64,000 bases of DNA, taken from contig NZ_AZEZ01000013.1 in assembly GCF_001434275.1 (NCBI RefSeq), forward strand, positions 1 through 64,000, read 5' to 3'. This DNA is from Companilactobacillus mindensis DSM 14500 (GTDB lineage: Bacteria > Bacillota > Bacilli > Lactobacillales > Lactobacillaceae). A program made the position numbers and the translations under genes. The notes beneath the pieces are model-generated. The model saw nothing but the letters and a program-made list of their open reading frames with translations, ran no database searches and had not been told where the DNA came from. Each line of letters begins with the position of its first letter. The first letter of the stretch is position 1. Of this stretch, positions 17,544 to 26,405 are shown piece by piece.

Positions 17544-18809
17544 TTGTTAGAAAATTATCAAGATGCAGTGAACTATATTCATTCATTGCCTAAATTTCAT
17601 AGAACTAATAATTTGGATAGGATCAAAGAGGCTCTGCATATTTTGGACGATCCACAAAACAGTTACGAAACGATCCATATTACTGGAACTAATGGTAAAG
17701 GTACGACGACTAACTTTTTGGCTAACTTGTTAGAAGGAACTGGTAAAAGAGTAGGGATGTTTACGTCTCCTTTTATCAAGGAATTTAATGAACGGATTCA
17801 AATCAATCATCAATATATTTCTAACAAGGATCTAGTGGAAGCGGTCAATTTTATCAAAGACAAAATTGGTACGATCGAATTGGCAGAATTTGAATTTGTC
17901 ACGGTCTTAGGATTCTTCTACTTTCGTGGGCGAGTCGATGTGGCGGTTATTGAAGCTGGCATTGGCGCTAAACACGATAAGACTAACGTGATCACTCCAG
18001 AAGAATCGATCATTACCTCGATCGATTTGGACCATGAAAAATTGATTGGCCCAACGATCCAAGATATCGCCAAAGAAAAGTCAGGAATCATTAAACCAAC
18101 TAAACCAATTATCACTGGTAAGTTGCACGAGTCAGTTCGAGGAATCGTACAGCAAGCTGCTGAGCAACAAAATAGTCCAATTTTTGAGTTTGGCAAAAAT
18201 TTTGGTATAAAAAATTATAAAAATAATGATTTTAGTTTATCGTTTACATACTATGATGATAAAGTAGACATTGAGGGGATTCATTGCCAAGGTTTTGAGG
18301 AAACTACCGCAATGAATGCTTCAATCGCAATCAAGACATTCATTTGCTATCAAAAAACTCATAATTTAGAAATCTCCACTGATTCGATCAAGGCAAGTTT
18401 GGATACAAAACAGTTGCCTGGTCGAGCTCAGATCGTCCAACAAAAACCGCTGATCTTGATGGACGGAGCACATAATATTTCAGCAATTTACAATTTAATT
18501 AATTCTTTAACAAAAAACTATGAAAATAAGGATATAATTGTTTTGTATGCTGGAATGAAAGATAAGGATCGTCATGAGATTTTAGAAGAATTAGCGCCAA
18601 AAACTAAACATGTTTATATCACAACACTTGATATGGCACGTTCGGCTAAGGCTGATGATTACAATTTAGCTTTGTATGACAATGTTTCTTTCATTGAAAA
18701 TTATCATGCGGAGTTACAGAAAATTATCAGTCAGTTGACTGAAGGACAAATTCTTTTGATCACTGGGTCATTTTATCTAGTTTCAGATTTGGAGCATTAT
18801 TTCTCGTAA
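17544..18809 (+). CDS. folC: Folylpolyglutamate synthase / dihydrofolate synthase
   Basis: A Mur-ligase-fold enzyme of 421 residues that adds glutamates to folates in the cytoplasm. The ATP-binding P-loop is GTNGKGTT at about 48-55. Further on are EAGIGAKHDKTNV, which follows the family pattern, and LILMDGAHN, where the C-terminal domain begins. The TTG start at 17544 is preceded by GGAGCGAT. Eight bases separate it from radC, so both are likely co-transcribed. Confidence 0.93.
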   Translation: MLENYQDAVNYIHSLPKFHRTNNLDRIKEALHILDDPQNSYETIHITGTNGKGTTTNFLANLLEGTGKRVGMFTSPFIKEFNERIQINHQYISNKDLVEAVNFIKDKIGTIELAEFEFVTVLGFFYFRGRVDVAVIEAGIGAKHDKTNVITPEESIITSIDLDHEKLIGPTIQDIAKEKSGIIKPTKPIITGKLHESVRGIVQQAAEQQNSPIFEFGKNFGIKNYKNNDFSLSFTYYDDKVDIEGIHCQGFEETTAMNASIAIKTFICYQKTHNLEISTDSIKASLDTKQLPGRAQIVQQKPLILMDGAHNISAIYNLINSLTKNYENKDIIVLYAGMKDKDRHEILEELAPKTKHVYITTLDMARSAKADDYNLALYDNVSFIENYHAELQKIISQLTEGQILLITGSFYLVSDLEHYFS

Positions 18810-18817
18810 TTTGAGAT

Positions 18818-19456
18818 ATGATGATAAAATTAAGAGAAAAAATTTTAGCGTATGGTGTCAGCACCTTAAAAGATGAAGAGTTATTAGCCGTAATCATCGG
18901 AAACGGAACTAGAGAGTCTAAAGTTTCTGAAATAGCTAAAAAAATTATTTGTCAATCGAATAGTTTAAATTTGAGTTTGGAACAATTAATGTCGTTTAAT
19001 GGTATTGGAGTGGCACAGGCTTGTAAAATCCTGGCTGCTGTTGAATTAGGTACGAGAAAGGTTCAATCTGATACTTTGTCTGAGACAATTGTTTCTGTAG
19101 ATGATATCGGTCGGCATTTAATAAATAAAATTGGTGGTGCCCCACAGGAAAAGCTGGTAGCCGTTTATTTGAACAATAGCTACCATGTAATTGATGAACA
19201 AGTTATCTTCATTGGTACGGTCGATCAGGCGACAGTTCATCCACGAGATATTCTAAGAGAGGCAGTTAAGATGTCAGCGACGCAAGTTGTGGTCGCACAC
19301 AATCATCCTAATGGTTCATTGATGTTCTCAAATGATGATCAAGAATTCAGTCTGCGTTTGAAAAAGTGTTGCCATTTAATAGGAATAAACTTAATCGATC
19401 ATCTGATTATTACAAAAAAAACCTATTCTAGTTTAAAGTCTTTAAATTTAATTTAG
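18818..19456 (+). CDS. radC: RadC family JAB/JAMM-domain protein
   Basis: A 212-residue protein of the RadC (UPF0758) family. An N-terminal helix-hairpin-helix-like region (LREKILAYGVSTLKDEELL; LMSFNGIGVAQACKI) precedes the JAMM core HNHPNGSLMFSNDD, with the metal-site His, His and Asp in the usual spacing. Despite the name, a repair role is not established for the family; the JAMM fold suggests a metallopeptidase-like site. The ribosome site is weak and two tandem ATGs (18818 and 18821) could start it. It lies between folC and mreB, its usual Firmicute position. Confidence 0.9.
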   Translation: MMIKLREKILAYGVSTLKDEELLAVIIGNGTRESKVSEIAKKIICQSNSLNLSLEQLMSFNGIGVAQACKILAAVELGTRKVQSDTLSETIVSVDDIGRHLINKIGGAPQEKLVAVYLNNSYHVIDEQVIFIGTVDQATVHPRDILREAVKMSATQVVVAHNHPNGSLMFSNDDQEFSLRLKKCCHLIGINLIDHLIITKKTYSSLKSLNLI

Positions 19457-19493
19457 GATATGATTTCGTCGTACTTTCATTCGGCGTTTTCTA

Positions 19494-19502
19494 TGATATA
19501 AT
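19494..19502 (+). promoter_or_regulatory. mreBCD-minCD promoter, extended -10
   Basis: TGA directly before a perfect TATAAT (19497-19502) forms an extended -10; the -35 region is weak. It resembles the mbl promoter at 1.8 kb. Confidence 0.55.
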
Positions 19503-19550
19503 TTTGGGTAGCGTAAAATGTGGTGTGTACTTTAAAGGAGAGAAAATAAA

Positions 19551-20552
19551 TTGTTTGGTATTGGATCAAAGAAACTCGGTATAGACTTGGGAACTGCAAA
19601 TACTCTAGTTTATGCTGAAGGTAAAGGTATAGTTTTAAATGAACCTTCAGTTGTTGCAAAGAATAATAACACTGGAGAAATTGTTGCAGTCGGTTCAGAT
19701 GCACGTGAAATGATCGGTCGTACACCAGGTAGTATTTCTGCAATTCGTCCAATGCGTGACGGTGTTATTGCTGACTACGACACAACAGCTGCTATGATGA
19801 AATATTTCATCGAAAAGACAGCTAACAATTCAAAGCCATCAGTAATGGTCTGTGTACCAAGTGGCGTTACTGAAGTTGAAAAGAGAGCTGTTATTGAAGC
19901 AACTCAACACGCGGGAGCTCGTGAAGCTTACGTTATCGAAGAACCTTTTGCAGCTGCTATTGGTGCTGGTCTTCCTGTTATGGATCCAACTGGTAACATG
20001 GTCGTTGATATTGGTGGTGGTACTACTGATGTAGCTACTATTTCATTGGGTGGTATCGTTTCATCACGTTCGATCCGTGTAGCCGGCGATAAGTTTGACG
20101 ATTCAATTTCTGCATACATTAAGTCAAACTTTAACCTTCAAATTGGTGAAAGAACTGCTGAAGATGTTAAAATCCAAATTGGTTCTGCATCAATTGAAAA
20201 AGCAAAAGAAATCGAATCAATGCAAATTCGTGGCCGTGACCTTGTAACTGGTCTACCAAAGACAATTCAATTGACTGGGGTAGATATTGCAACTGCTATC
20301 CACGAAAACGTTGAAGAGATCATTGAAACAATTAAAGAAACTCTTGAGGAAACTTCTCCTGAAATTGCTGCCGATGTTATCGATCATGGTATCGTTCTTA
20401 CTGGTGGTGGTGCTTTGTTACATCACTTGCCAGAAGTAATATCAGAAGCAACTGGAGTTCCTGTGTTCATTGCTCAAGACCCACTAGATTGTGTGGCTAT
20501 CGGTACTGGAGAATCACTTAAAAATATCGATGTAATGCGTCGCCAAAAATAA
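19551..20552 (+). CDS. mreB: Rod shape-determining actin MreB
   Basis: A 333-residue bacterial actin. Signatures are [12 protein letters not shown] (phosphate 1), [14 protein letters not shown] (phosphate 2) and [13 protein letters not shown] (adenosine). It is followed by mreC and mreD, so this is the MreB of the elongasome operon; the paralogue at 1826 is more Mbl-like. The TTG start follows AAAGGAG by 10 bases. A hairpin with a T-run begins right at its stop codon, so downstream genes may be expressed at a lower level. Confidence 0.95.
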   Translation: MFGIGSKKLGIDLGTANTLVYAEGKGIVLNEPSVVAKNNNTGEIVAVGSDAREMIGRTPGSISAIRPMRDGVIADYDTTAAMMKYFIEKTANNSKPSVMVCVPSGVTEVEKRAVIEATQHAGAREAYVIEEPFAAAIGAGLPVMDPTGNMVVDIGGGTTDVATISLGGIVSSRSIRVAGDKFDDSISAYIKSNFNLQIGERTAEDVKIQIGSASIEKAKEIESMQIRGRDLVTGLPKTIQLTGVDIATAIHENVEEIIETIKETLEETSPEIAADVIDHGIVLTGGGALLHHLPEVISEATGVPVFIAQDPLDCVAIGTGESLKNIDVMRRQK

Positions 20553-20576
20553 GCGGGTTAATCCCGCTTTTTTTTA
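20551..20576 (+). terminator. Hairpin with T-run at the mreB stop codon
   Basis: AAGCGGG (20551-20557) pairs with CCCGCTT (20563-20569), followed by a long T-run. The stem includes the last two bases of the mreB stop codon. No promoter is obvious before mreC 24 bases on, so it probably works as a partial terminator. Confidence 0.65.
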
Positions 20577-20598
20577 TTTGATCTACTAGGAGGAAGCA

Positions 20599-21462
20599 AT
20601 GCAAAAATTTTTTTCAAATAAAAAATTAATTATTTTGATGGTACTCATTATTGTTACTTTGGGCCTATTGGCGGTAACGGTTAATATCCGTGATAAAAAA
20701 AATACGCCACCAGTAGTCCAACAAGTTGGTAATGATGTCGTAAGCGTTGTTGGAGGAGTATTCGCATATCCAACTAATGCTGTTAAAAATGCTATCTCAG
20801 AATTTTCTGATTTGTACGATACATATTCTGAAAACAAACGTTTGAAGTCTAAGATTGGTGAATTGGCACAAAATCAGGCTAAGCTAGAAGTAGTTCAAGA
20901 TGAAAATAAAAAATTAAAGCAAGAATTGAAATTGAATAGTACGTTGACTGATTATTCCACTGTCAATGCTTCTGTCTTGTCTCGCTCACCAAGTAGCTGG
21001 CAAAGCTATTTGACGATCAACCGTGGACAAACTAGCGGCATCAAGAAAAACATGCCAGTTATGTCTGGTAACGGTTTGATCGGTCGAATAGTTGAAGTTG
21101 ACAAAGTCAGTTCAAAAGTTGAATTGATCTCGACTGACAACGAATTGAACGATAAGTTTGCGGCGGAAATTGCCGGAAGCAACAACAAGAATATCACTGG
21201 AGTTGTCAGTCGTTATGACAGTGCCTCGGGTGATCTAGTTATGGAAAACGTCAACTCAACTAAGGATATTAAAAAAGGCCAAAGCGTTATCACATCCGGT
21301 TTGGGTGGTTTGACACCTCGCGGATTATACATTGGTAAAGTTTATGGAATCAAAAAGGACAACTACGGTATGACTAACTCAGTTTATATCACGCCGGCAG
21401 CTGAACTGCGTAACTTTACTGTTGTAACAGTAATCAAGTCATCGGTTAGCGGTGAACGCTAA
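20599..21462 (+). CDS. mreC: Rod shape-determining protein MreC
   Basis: MreC is a bitopic elongasome protein that binds class B PBPs outside the membrane. The 287-residue product has a short cytoplasmic basic N-terminus, a membrane segment at about 10-28 and an extracellular coiled coil at about 70-115 (KSKIGELAQNQAKLEVVQDE). A beta-rich C-terminal domain follows, with GLIGRIVEV and TSGLGGLTPRGLYIGKV. Start ATG 20599 follows AGGAGG. Its stop overlaps the mreD start (TAATG). Confidence 0.94.
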   Translation: MQKFFSNKKLIILMVLIIVTLGLLAVTVNIRDKKNTPPVVQQVGNDVVSVVGGVFAYPTNAVKNAISEFSDLYDTYSENKRLKSKIGELAQNQAKLEVVQDENKKLKQELKLNSTLTDYSTVNASVLSRSPSSWQSYLTINRGQTSGIKKNMPVMSGNGLIGRIVEVDKVSSKVELISTDNELNDKFAAEIAGSNNKNITGVVSRYDSASGDLVMENVNSTKDIKKGQSVITSGLGGLTPRGLYIGKVYGIKKDNYGMTNSVYITPAAELRNFTVVTVIKSSVSGER

Positions 21463-22004
21463 TGAATATTAAAGCGCGTAAGATAGTTGGCCAAATATTA
21501 TTCATTTTGTTGGCATTTTACCTTGACGGTTTAATGAAATGGGCCTTTTTGAATAATATGAATCGTGGTACGGTCGTCATTTTGCCACAGTTGATGTTAA
21601 TGATGATCGTCATGCTGACTATGCGAATCGATAATAGAAGACAATTGATTTTCTATGGAATAGTTTTTGGAGTGCTTTATGACTCTTATTACTATGGAAT
21701 CATTGGACTTTATACGGTGCTTTTGCCACTGTTGATGGTGGGAATCGACCATTTTAAATTTTTGCTAGTTAAAAATAATATGGGTTATGAATTATCTATT
21801 TATTTCTTGTCTTTGACATTCTTACAATCAGGGATCTACTTGTTAGAAAGATTGTTGCAACAGACAAGTGCGAGTGTTTTTGACTTTATCACATACACAT
21901 TGGGACCAACTTTGCTCTGGAATATCGTAGTGCTCTTTATCCTTTATATTCCAATTGCTAACTTATCCGAGTGGTTGGTGAAGTATCGGAGGGATAATAA
22001 ATGA
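21462..22004 (+). CDS. mreD: Rod shape-determining protein MreD
   Basis: A 180-residue integral membrane protein with five to six hydrophobic segments and few charged residues, as expected for MreD. The FGVLYDSYYYGIIGLYT stretch resembles the conserved central motif of the family. It overlaps mreC by one base and minC by four (ATGA), so it is translationally coupled within mreBCD-minCD. It acts with MreC and RodA at the membrane. Confidence 0.88.
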   Translation: MNIKARKIVGQILFILLAFYLDGLMKWAFLNNMNRGTVVILPQLMLMMIVMLTMRIDNRRQLIFYGIVFGVLYDSYYYGIIGLYTVLLPLLMVGIDHFKFLLVKNNMGYELSIYFLSLTFLQSGIYLLERLLQQTSASVFDFITYTLGPTLLWNIVVLFILYIPIANLSEWLVKYRRDNK

Positions 22005-22669
22005 GTGACATCATTTTAAAAGGTGATAAGAATGGTTTTTCCGTCATAATCGGCGTTAACGCCAATTATGTTGATGCGTTTAAAGAACTAAAAGAAATGA
22101 TCATGCAACAAAACGTCAAGTCAACTAATGAAGATGATGATGTCATTAATTTTACGGTCAAAACAGGTAATCGTCTGTTGAACGATCAACAAAAAGACGA
22201 TATTAGAGAATTATTCGAGAAGTATCCACAGTTAGAGCTCAAGGGGATTGAGACTGACGTTGAATCTAAAGATGAAGTCAACAAAGCGATGAAGAAGATT
22301 CAAACAACTGTTGAATCAGGCATCGTTCGTAGCGGTCAAAAATTGACTTATGAAGGCGATTTGATTTTTCTAGGTACACTTCATCGAGATGCACAGATCT
22401 GTGCCACAGGTTCGATTTATATTCTTGGGGAAGTCAATGGAGTGGTTCAAGCAGGTTATCCTAATAATACCAATGCGGCTATTTTGGGTAATTTACAAAA
22501 TGTTGATCAATTGCGAATTGCTGATGTGATCGAAATCGTGACTGACGATAATCGCAAAGATTTTCAGAATGGCAAATTTGCTTTCATTGATGACATGCAT
22601 TCGATCAGTTTGGAAAATCTGACAAATTATAAAGATAGATTAAATGATCTAAAGAAAAGGACCGGTTAA
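22001..22669 (+). CDS. minC: Septum site-determining protein MinC
   Basis: A 222-residue FtsZ inhibitor recruited by MinD. An N-terminal domain (to about 105) is followed by a C-terminal beta-helix with GDLIFLGTLHRDAQI, ATGSIYILGEVNGVVQAGY and NAAILGNLQNVDQLRIAD, the typical MinC repeats. It starts inside the end of mreD and ends two bases before minD. No MinE or MinJ gene is present in the window; DivIVA at 37 kb is the likely polar cue. Confidence 0.93.
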   Translation: MSDIILKGDKNGFSVIIGVNANYVDAFKELKEMIMQQNVKSTNEDDDVINFTVKTGNRLLNDQQKDDIRELFEKYPQLELKGIETDVESKDEVNKAMKKIQTTVESGIVRSGQKLTYEGDLIFLGTLHRDAQICATGSIYILGEVNGVVQAGYPNNTNAAILGNLQNVDQLRIADVIEIVTDDNRKDFQNGKFAFIDDMHSISLENLTNYKDRLNDLKKRTG

Positions 22670-22671
22670 CT

Positions 22672-23472
22672 ATGGGGATATCAATAGTTGTAACTTCTGG
22701 AAAAGGTGGCGTTGGGAAAACGACCACAACTGCAAATGTTAGTACTGTTTTAGCCAGCCTTGGAAAAAAAGTCTGCATGGTCGATTTAGATATTGGCTTG
22801 AGAAATCTCGATGCAGTTATGGGGCTGACTAACCGGGTCGTTTACGATATCGTTGATGTCGCACAACATCGGGTAGTAGTTTCACAGGCTCTGGTACGTG
22901 ATCCACGTTTTGAAGACAATCTTTATTTATTGGCAGCTTCACAGTTTGCGGATAAATATGTTTTAGATAAAGATTCTGTTGGCACGATCGTTGAAGAATT
23001 AAAACAACGTTTTGATTTTGTCATGATCGACTGTCCTGCTGGAATCGAATATGGTTTTCAAAATGCAGTTTCGATTGCCGATGGAGCCTTAGTAGTAACT
23101 AATCCAGAAGTTGCTTCTGTTAGTGATGCCGATCGGGTCGTAGGTATTTTAGAAAATATGAATATGCCGATAACACCACATTTGATCATCAACCGTATTC
23201 GTAAGAACATGATCAACAATGGGACTTCCATGCGGATTGATGATATTGTCAATCACTTAGGCATTCCTCTGTTGGGAATCGTGATCGATGAGGATCGGGT
23301 CATTTCAGCTTCTAATGCTGGCCAAACAGTGGCCTTCGATCGTGATAGTGATGCTGGTCGCAGCTATCAACATATTGCTAAACGAATGCTTGGTGAAAAC
23401 ATTCCACTAGACTTATCGGACGAAAGTACGAAAAAAGTGGGATTTTGGGGCAGAGTGTTTGGAAGACATTAG
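22672..23472 (+). CDS. minD: Septum site-determining ATPase MinD
   Basis: A 266-residue ParA/MinD ATPase. The deviant Walker A (SGKGGVGKTTTTANV) is at about 9-23, with DLDIGLRNLD after it and VMIDCPAGIEYG as Walker B. The C-terminus (KKVGFWGRVFGRH) is the basic amphipathic membrane-targeting helix. MinD carries MinC to the membrane to block division away from midcell. It is the last gene of mreBCD-minCD; the thiT promoter overlaps its 3' end. Confidence 0.96.
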   Translation: MGISIVVTSGKGGVGKTTTTANVSTVLASLGKKVCMVDLDIGLRNLDAVMGLTNRVVYDIVDVAQHRVVVSQALVRDPRFEDNLYLLAASQFADKYVLDKDSVGTIVEELKQRFDFVMIDCPAGIEYGFQNAVSIADGALVVTNPEVASVSDADRVVGILENMNMPITPHLIINRIRKNMINNGTSMRIDDIVNHLGIPLLGIVIDEDRVISASNAGQTVAFDRDSDAGRSYQHIAKRMLGENIPLDLSDESTKKVGFWGRVFGRH

Positions 23473-23487
23473 TCACTATGGTACAAT
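23459..23487 (+). promoter_or_regulatory. thiT promoter
   Basis: TTGGAA (23459-23464), a 17-base spacer and TACAAT (23482-23487). It overlaps the last codons of minD and sits about 20-25 bases before the TPP aptamer. Confidence 0.65.
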
Positions 23488-23507
23488 TTTTTTGTAAATT
23501 GAATAAG

Positions 23508-23655
23508 TCAACACAGGGGGAGCCAGTCGGCTGAGAGTGAACTTCGTAGTTCAGACCCTTTAAACCTGTTATGTTAATACATGCGTAGGGATAGTGTTGT
23601 TCAAGCAAAAGCGCGAACTCTCTTGTGATGGCTAAAATCAGAAGGGAGTTTTTTT
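23508..23655 (+). ncRNA. TPP riboswitch (THI element) with expression platform
   Basis: The conserved aptamer blocks are all present: GGGGGAGC at 23516-23523, GGCTGAGAGTGA, CAGACCCTTTAAACCTG, and TAATAC...GCGTAGGGA ending near 23592. The platform is a hairpin pairing AACTCTCTT (about 23616) with AAGGGAGTT (23642-23650), followed by a T-run. The 3' arm contains the AAGGGAG ribosome site of thiT, so folding would both terminate transcription and hide the start. TPP binding is expected to turn off thiamine uptake. Confidence 0.95.
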
Positions 23656-23657
23656 GT

Positions 23658-24236
23658 ATGACGAATGTTAGAAATAATGATTTGATCATTTTGACTGAAG
23701 TAGCTTTGATCACTGCCTTAGCTCTGGTATTGTCGTTTGTACCACATTCCACTGGAGTCTCATCGATTGAATTCATGTATGGACTTATTCCCATGGCTAT
23801 CTTTGCTTTGAGACGTGGTTTAAAAGCTGGTTTGATGGCGGGATTCGTTTGGGGCATTTTGGATCTGGTCTTACGTGGCTTTAGTAATGGTGGTTTCTTG
23901 AATCCTTTGCAAGGAATCGTAGAATATCCATTGGCCTTTGGGGTCGTTGGATTGATCGGTTTGGGTAGCGTTCAAGTAAAACAAGCCATCGAAAATGGTA
24001 AGAACGCTATCGGTTTGATCTTATTGTATTCATCGATCGGTTTCTTCGCTAAATACTTCTGTCACTTCATTGCTGGCGGTATTTACTGGGGAACATATGC
24101 GCCTAAAGGGATGAACCCTTGGATCTATTCTTTAGTTATCAACGGTGGTAGTTTCATTGCCAATATGATCATGCTGCTCGTTTTGGTAGTAGTGTTGAAT
24201 CGAGTCTTTAAGCAATTAATTATCGTGAAAAATTAA
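23658..24236 (+). CDS. thiT: ECF transporter substrate-binding component for thiamine, ThiT
   Basis: A 192-residue integral membrane protein with about six hydrophobic segments. ThiT (YuaJ) is the thiamine-specific S component that works with the shared EcfA/A'/T module, which is not encoded here. Family-typical parts are FIPMAIFALRRGLKAGL-like and GFVWGILDLVLRG near the middle, and YCHFIAGGIYWG-like (KYFCHFIAGGIYWGTYAPKG) in the second half. The TPP riboswitch directly upstream strongly supports thiamine as substrate. ATG 23658 is chosen because AAGGGAG precedes it; the longer frame from 23625 runs through the terminator hairpin. Confidence 0.95.
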   Translation: MTNVRNNDLIILTEVALITALALVLSFVPHSTGVSSIEFMYGLIPMAIFALRRGLKAGLMAGFVWGILDLVLRGFSNGGFLNPLQGIVEYPLAFGVVGLIGLGSVQVKQAIENGKNAIGLILLYSSIGFFAKYFCHFIAGGIYWGTYAPKGMNPWIYSLVINGGSFIANMIMLLVLVVVLNRVFKQLIIVKN

Positions 24237-24246
24237 ACAAACAATC

Positions 24247-24285
24247 AAAAAGAGCTCTGAATATTGAATATTCAGGGCTCTTTTT
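24247..24285 (+). terminator. Bidirectional terminator between thiT and the DUF4044 gene
   Basis: AAAAAGAGCTCTGAATATT pairs with an AATATTCAGGGCTCTTTTT arm (one G-T pair). A-run and T-run on the two sides let it serve both convergent genes. Its CTCTGAAT core is related to the repeat hairpin family elsewhere in the window. Confidence 0.8.
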
Positions 24286-24311
24286 AGTTATCTTATAAAA
24301 GTAATCAATTT

Positions 24312-24428
24312 TTAAATAAAACTCATGACTGCAGTAAGAATAACACCACCGACAGTGACTAAAATCATTAGCCAAACAACAATTTGAGTAATTTTTGTCA
24401 ATGTACTTTTAGGCTTTTTATCATCCAA
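24312..24428 (-). CDS. DUF4044-like tiny membrane protein, 38 residues
   Basis: A short frame on the minus strand starting TTG at 24428 and ending TAA. The basic N-terminus (MDDKKPKSTLTK) and a single hydrophobic helix (TQIVVWLMILVTVGGVIL) match the DUF4044 family of lactobacilli, which lies near mraZ. AGGTGG lies 8 bases upstream of the TTG. An in-frame GTG a few codons upstream is possible. Function unknown; probably a single-pass membrane protein. The frame is below common length cut-offs and easy to miss. Confidence 0.7.
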   Translation of the reverse strand: MDDKKPKSTLTKITQIVVWLMILVTVGGVILTAVMSFI

Positions 24429-24587
24429 AACTTCCACCACCTAATTAATATATAGTGAAATGGTACTTCACAATTACAATTTATGCAATATTTGTAAACG
24501 TACATTTCGATAATTGGAAAATGTCCCCACCGCTAGATGTGTATAATTAGTAACTGCTTTCACATTTCTTGACAGATTGTCTAATAT

Positions 24588-24622
24588 CGTGTGGTTAAAA
24601 GTGGGGAATTGTGGTAAATTAG
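24588..24622 (+). promoter_or_regulatory. MraZ operator: three 10-base direct repeats
   Basis: GTGG recurs at 24591, 24601 and 24611, each followed by an AT-rich stretch, with exact 10-base spacing (GTGGTTAAAA, GTGGGGAATT, GTGGTAAATT). MraZ proteins are known to bind short direct repeats with helical-turn spacing before mraZ and control the dcw cluster. A TTGACA at 24569-24574 lies just upstream and may be the -35, but a convincing -10 is lacking. Confidence 0.7.
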
Positions 24623-24652
24623 GAAGTGTTAAAGAATTGAGGTGAGCTATCC

Positions 24653-25084
24653 GTGTTCATGGGTGAATTTCATCACACACTTGATAATAAAGGTAGGATT
24701 ATCATACCTGCTAAGTTTAGAAAGTCACTGGGTGAAAGCTTTGTGATCACTCGTGGAATGGACGGCTGCTTGTTTGGTTATCCAATGTTGCAATGGGAAA
24801 AACTTGAGGCACAGTTGGATAAATTACCTTTAACCAAGAAGGATGCAAGAGCATTCACTCGGTTCTTTTATTCTGCCGCGGCAGAGGTAGAATTTGACAA
24901 ACAAGGTCGGATCAATTTGTCGGCTTCGTTAGTCGGTTTTGCCAAATTGACAAAGAATTGTGTAATTGTTGGCGTCTCAGACCGTATTGAGATCTGGGAT
25001 GAACAACGCTGGAACGAATTTAGCCAAGAGGCTGAAGATAATTTTGAAGAAATATCGGAGAAAATGACAGACTTTGACTTCTAA
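24653..25084 (+). CDS. mraZ: Transcriptional regulator MraZ
   Basis: A 143-residue DNA-binding protein with two AbrB-like (SpoVT) repeats: [16 protein letters not shown] near residue 11 and [16 protein letters not shown] near 83. It heads the dcw cluster and binds repeats in its own promoter region. The GTG start at 24653 follows GAGGTGAG. The product start ([11 protein letters not shown]) matches the family. Its 3' end overlaps rsmH by 11 bases. Confidence 0.95.
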   Translation: MFMGEFHHTLDNKGRIIIPAKFRKSLGESFVITRGMDGCLFGYPMLQWEKLEAQLDKLPLTKKDARAFTRFFYSAAAEVEFDKQGRINLSASLVGFAKLTKNCVIVGVSDRIEIWDEQRWNEFSQEAEDNFEEISEKMTDFDF

Positions 25085-26024
25085 TGTATATAAACATAAA
25101 ACAGTACTTTTAAAAGAAACTATTGATGAAATAAATCCACATGATAATGGTATCTATGTCGACGCAACTTTTGGACGTGGTGGACACACCAAAGAACTAT
25201 TGAGTCGAGTTCACAATAGTCACCTTTATGTTTTTGATCGAGACGAAGCTGCTATTGAGGTCGGTGAAAGTATTCAAAACAATGCCGAGATAATCGGTGA
25301 TAACTCGTTAACTTTAATACGTGATAATTTTGAAAATATGCAAGCTCGTTTGAATGAACTTGGTGTAGAAAAGGTTGATGGCGTCGTATATGATTTGGGA
25401 GTTTCTTCTCCACAATTTGATGATGCCGTCAGAGGCTTTAGCTATAAAAAGGAAGCACGTCTGGATATGCGGATGGATCAGAGACAAGATCTTGATGCTG
25501 AAAAAATCGTTAATGATTGGTCATACAATGATTTAGTAAGTATTTTCTATAAATACAGTGATGAAAAATTTGCTAAACAAATTGCTCGTGCCATCGAACG
25601 TACTAGAGACGACCACCGGATCGAATCGACGTTGGAATTAGCTGATATTATTAAGAATGCTATTCCAGCTGCGGCAAGAAGAACTGGCGGCCACCCGGCT
25701 AAACGTGTTTTCCAAGCTATTAGAATTGCTGTAAATGATGAATTGGGTTCACTCGAAAGATCCCTTGAACAAGCAATCGATCTGTTGGCACCACAAGGCA
25801 GAATAAGCGTTATAACTTTTCAATCCAAAGAAGATCGAATTGTCAAACATATTTTTAAAGACAATTCGCATGTTGATGTACCAAGAGGTTTACCCGTTAT
25901 TCCAGATGATATCAAACCGATCTTAAAGCAGATCACTAGGAAGCCTATCTTGCCTAATGATGATGAACTGTCTGACAATAATCGGGCTCATAGTGCCAAA
26001 TTACGTGTCGTTGAAAAGATATAA
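25074..26024 (+). CDS. rsmH: 16S rRNA m4C1402 methyltransferase RsmH (MraW)
   Basis: A SAM-dependent enzyme of 316 residues that methylates N4 of C1402 in the ribosomal P site. The SAM-binding stretch [15 protein letters not shown] is at about 23-37, and family motifs [12 protein letters not shown] and [14 protein letters not shown] follow. The start is apparently TTG 25074, inside the end of mraZ; no ATG or GTG start fits, and the nearest purine-rich site (GGAGAA) is 14 bases upstream. Translation may therefore depend on coupling to mraZ. Confidence 0.93.
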   Translation: MTSNVYKHKTVLLKETIDEINPHDNGIYVDATFGRGGHTKELLSRVHNSHLYVFDRDEAAIEVGESIQNNAEIIGDNSLTLIRDNFENMQARLNELGVEKVDGVVYDLGVSSPQFDDAVRGFSYKKEARLDMRMDQRQDLDAEKIVNDWSYNDLVSIFYKYSDEKFAKQIARAIERTRDDHRIESTLELADIIKNAIPAAARRTGGHPAKRVFQAIRIAVNDELGSLERSLEQAIDLLAPQGRISVITFQSKEDRIVKHIFKDNSHVDVPRGLPVIPDDIKPILKQITRKPILPNDDELSDNNRAHSAKLRVVEKI

Positions 26025-26039
26025 TGGAGAATTATTAAT

Positions 26040-26405
26040 ATGAGAGAAGAAAGTACTGCTAGAAATTTACAAGACTATCAAGAGGTTGCTCAACCCCAAC
26101 CGGCTGTCCAAGCCGCTCCTAAAACACGCAGTGTCCCCCTGTCAAAATTCGAGACTTTTTCTATTGTTGGTCTCGGTCTATTGGCAATGGTGCTCATGGT
26201 TACTTTGGTGAGTATCAAAGTATCTATGACTTCTTCTCAAAATAAATTAGATAGTCTTACGACACAGATCACAAAGACCAATACAAGCAATGTTAATTTA
26301 AGACAAGAAATTTCTGAATTAACAAGTTTTGATCGTTTTTCTTCTTTTGCGAAAAAGCACAATTTGAAAATGAGTGACAACAATGTAAGGAATATTTCAA
26401 AATGA
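26040..26405 (+). CDS. ftsL: Cell division protein FtsL
   Basis: A 121-residue bitopic protein. A Pro/Gln/Ala-rich cytoplasmic tail (to about 40) leads to a single membrane segment (about 41-62, IVGLGLLAMVLMVTLVSIKV). An extracellular leucine-zipper-like coiled coil follows (SLTTQITKTNTSNVNLRQEI). Size, topology and place between rsmH and a class B PBP identify FtsL. It would form the DivIB-DivIC-FtsL complex that activates FtsW and PBP2B. It overlaps the next gene by four bases (ATGA). Confidence 0.85.
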   Translation: MREESTARNLQDYQEVAQPQPAVQAAPKTRSVPLSKFETFSIVGLGLLAMVLMVTLVSIKVSMTSSQNKLDSLTTQITKTNTSNVNLRQEISELTSFDRFSSFAKKHNLKMSDNNVRNISK

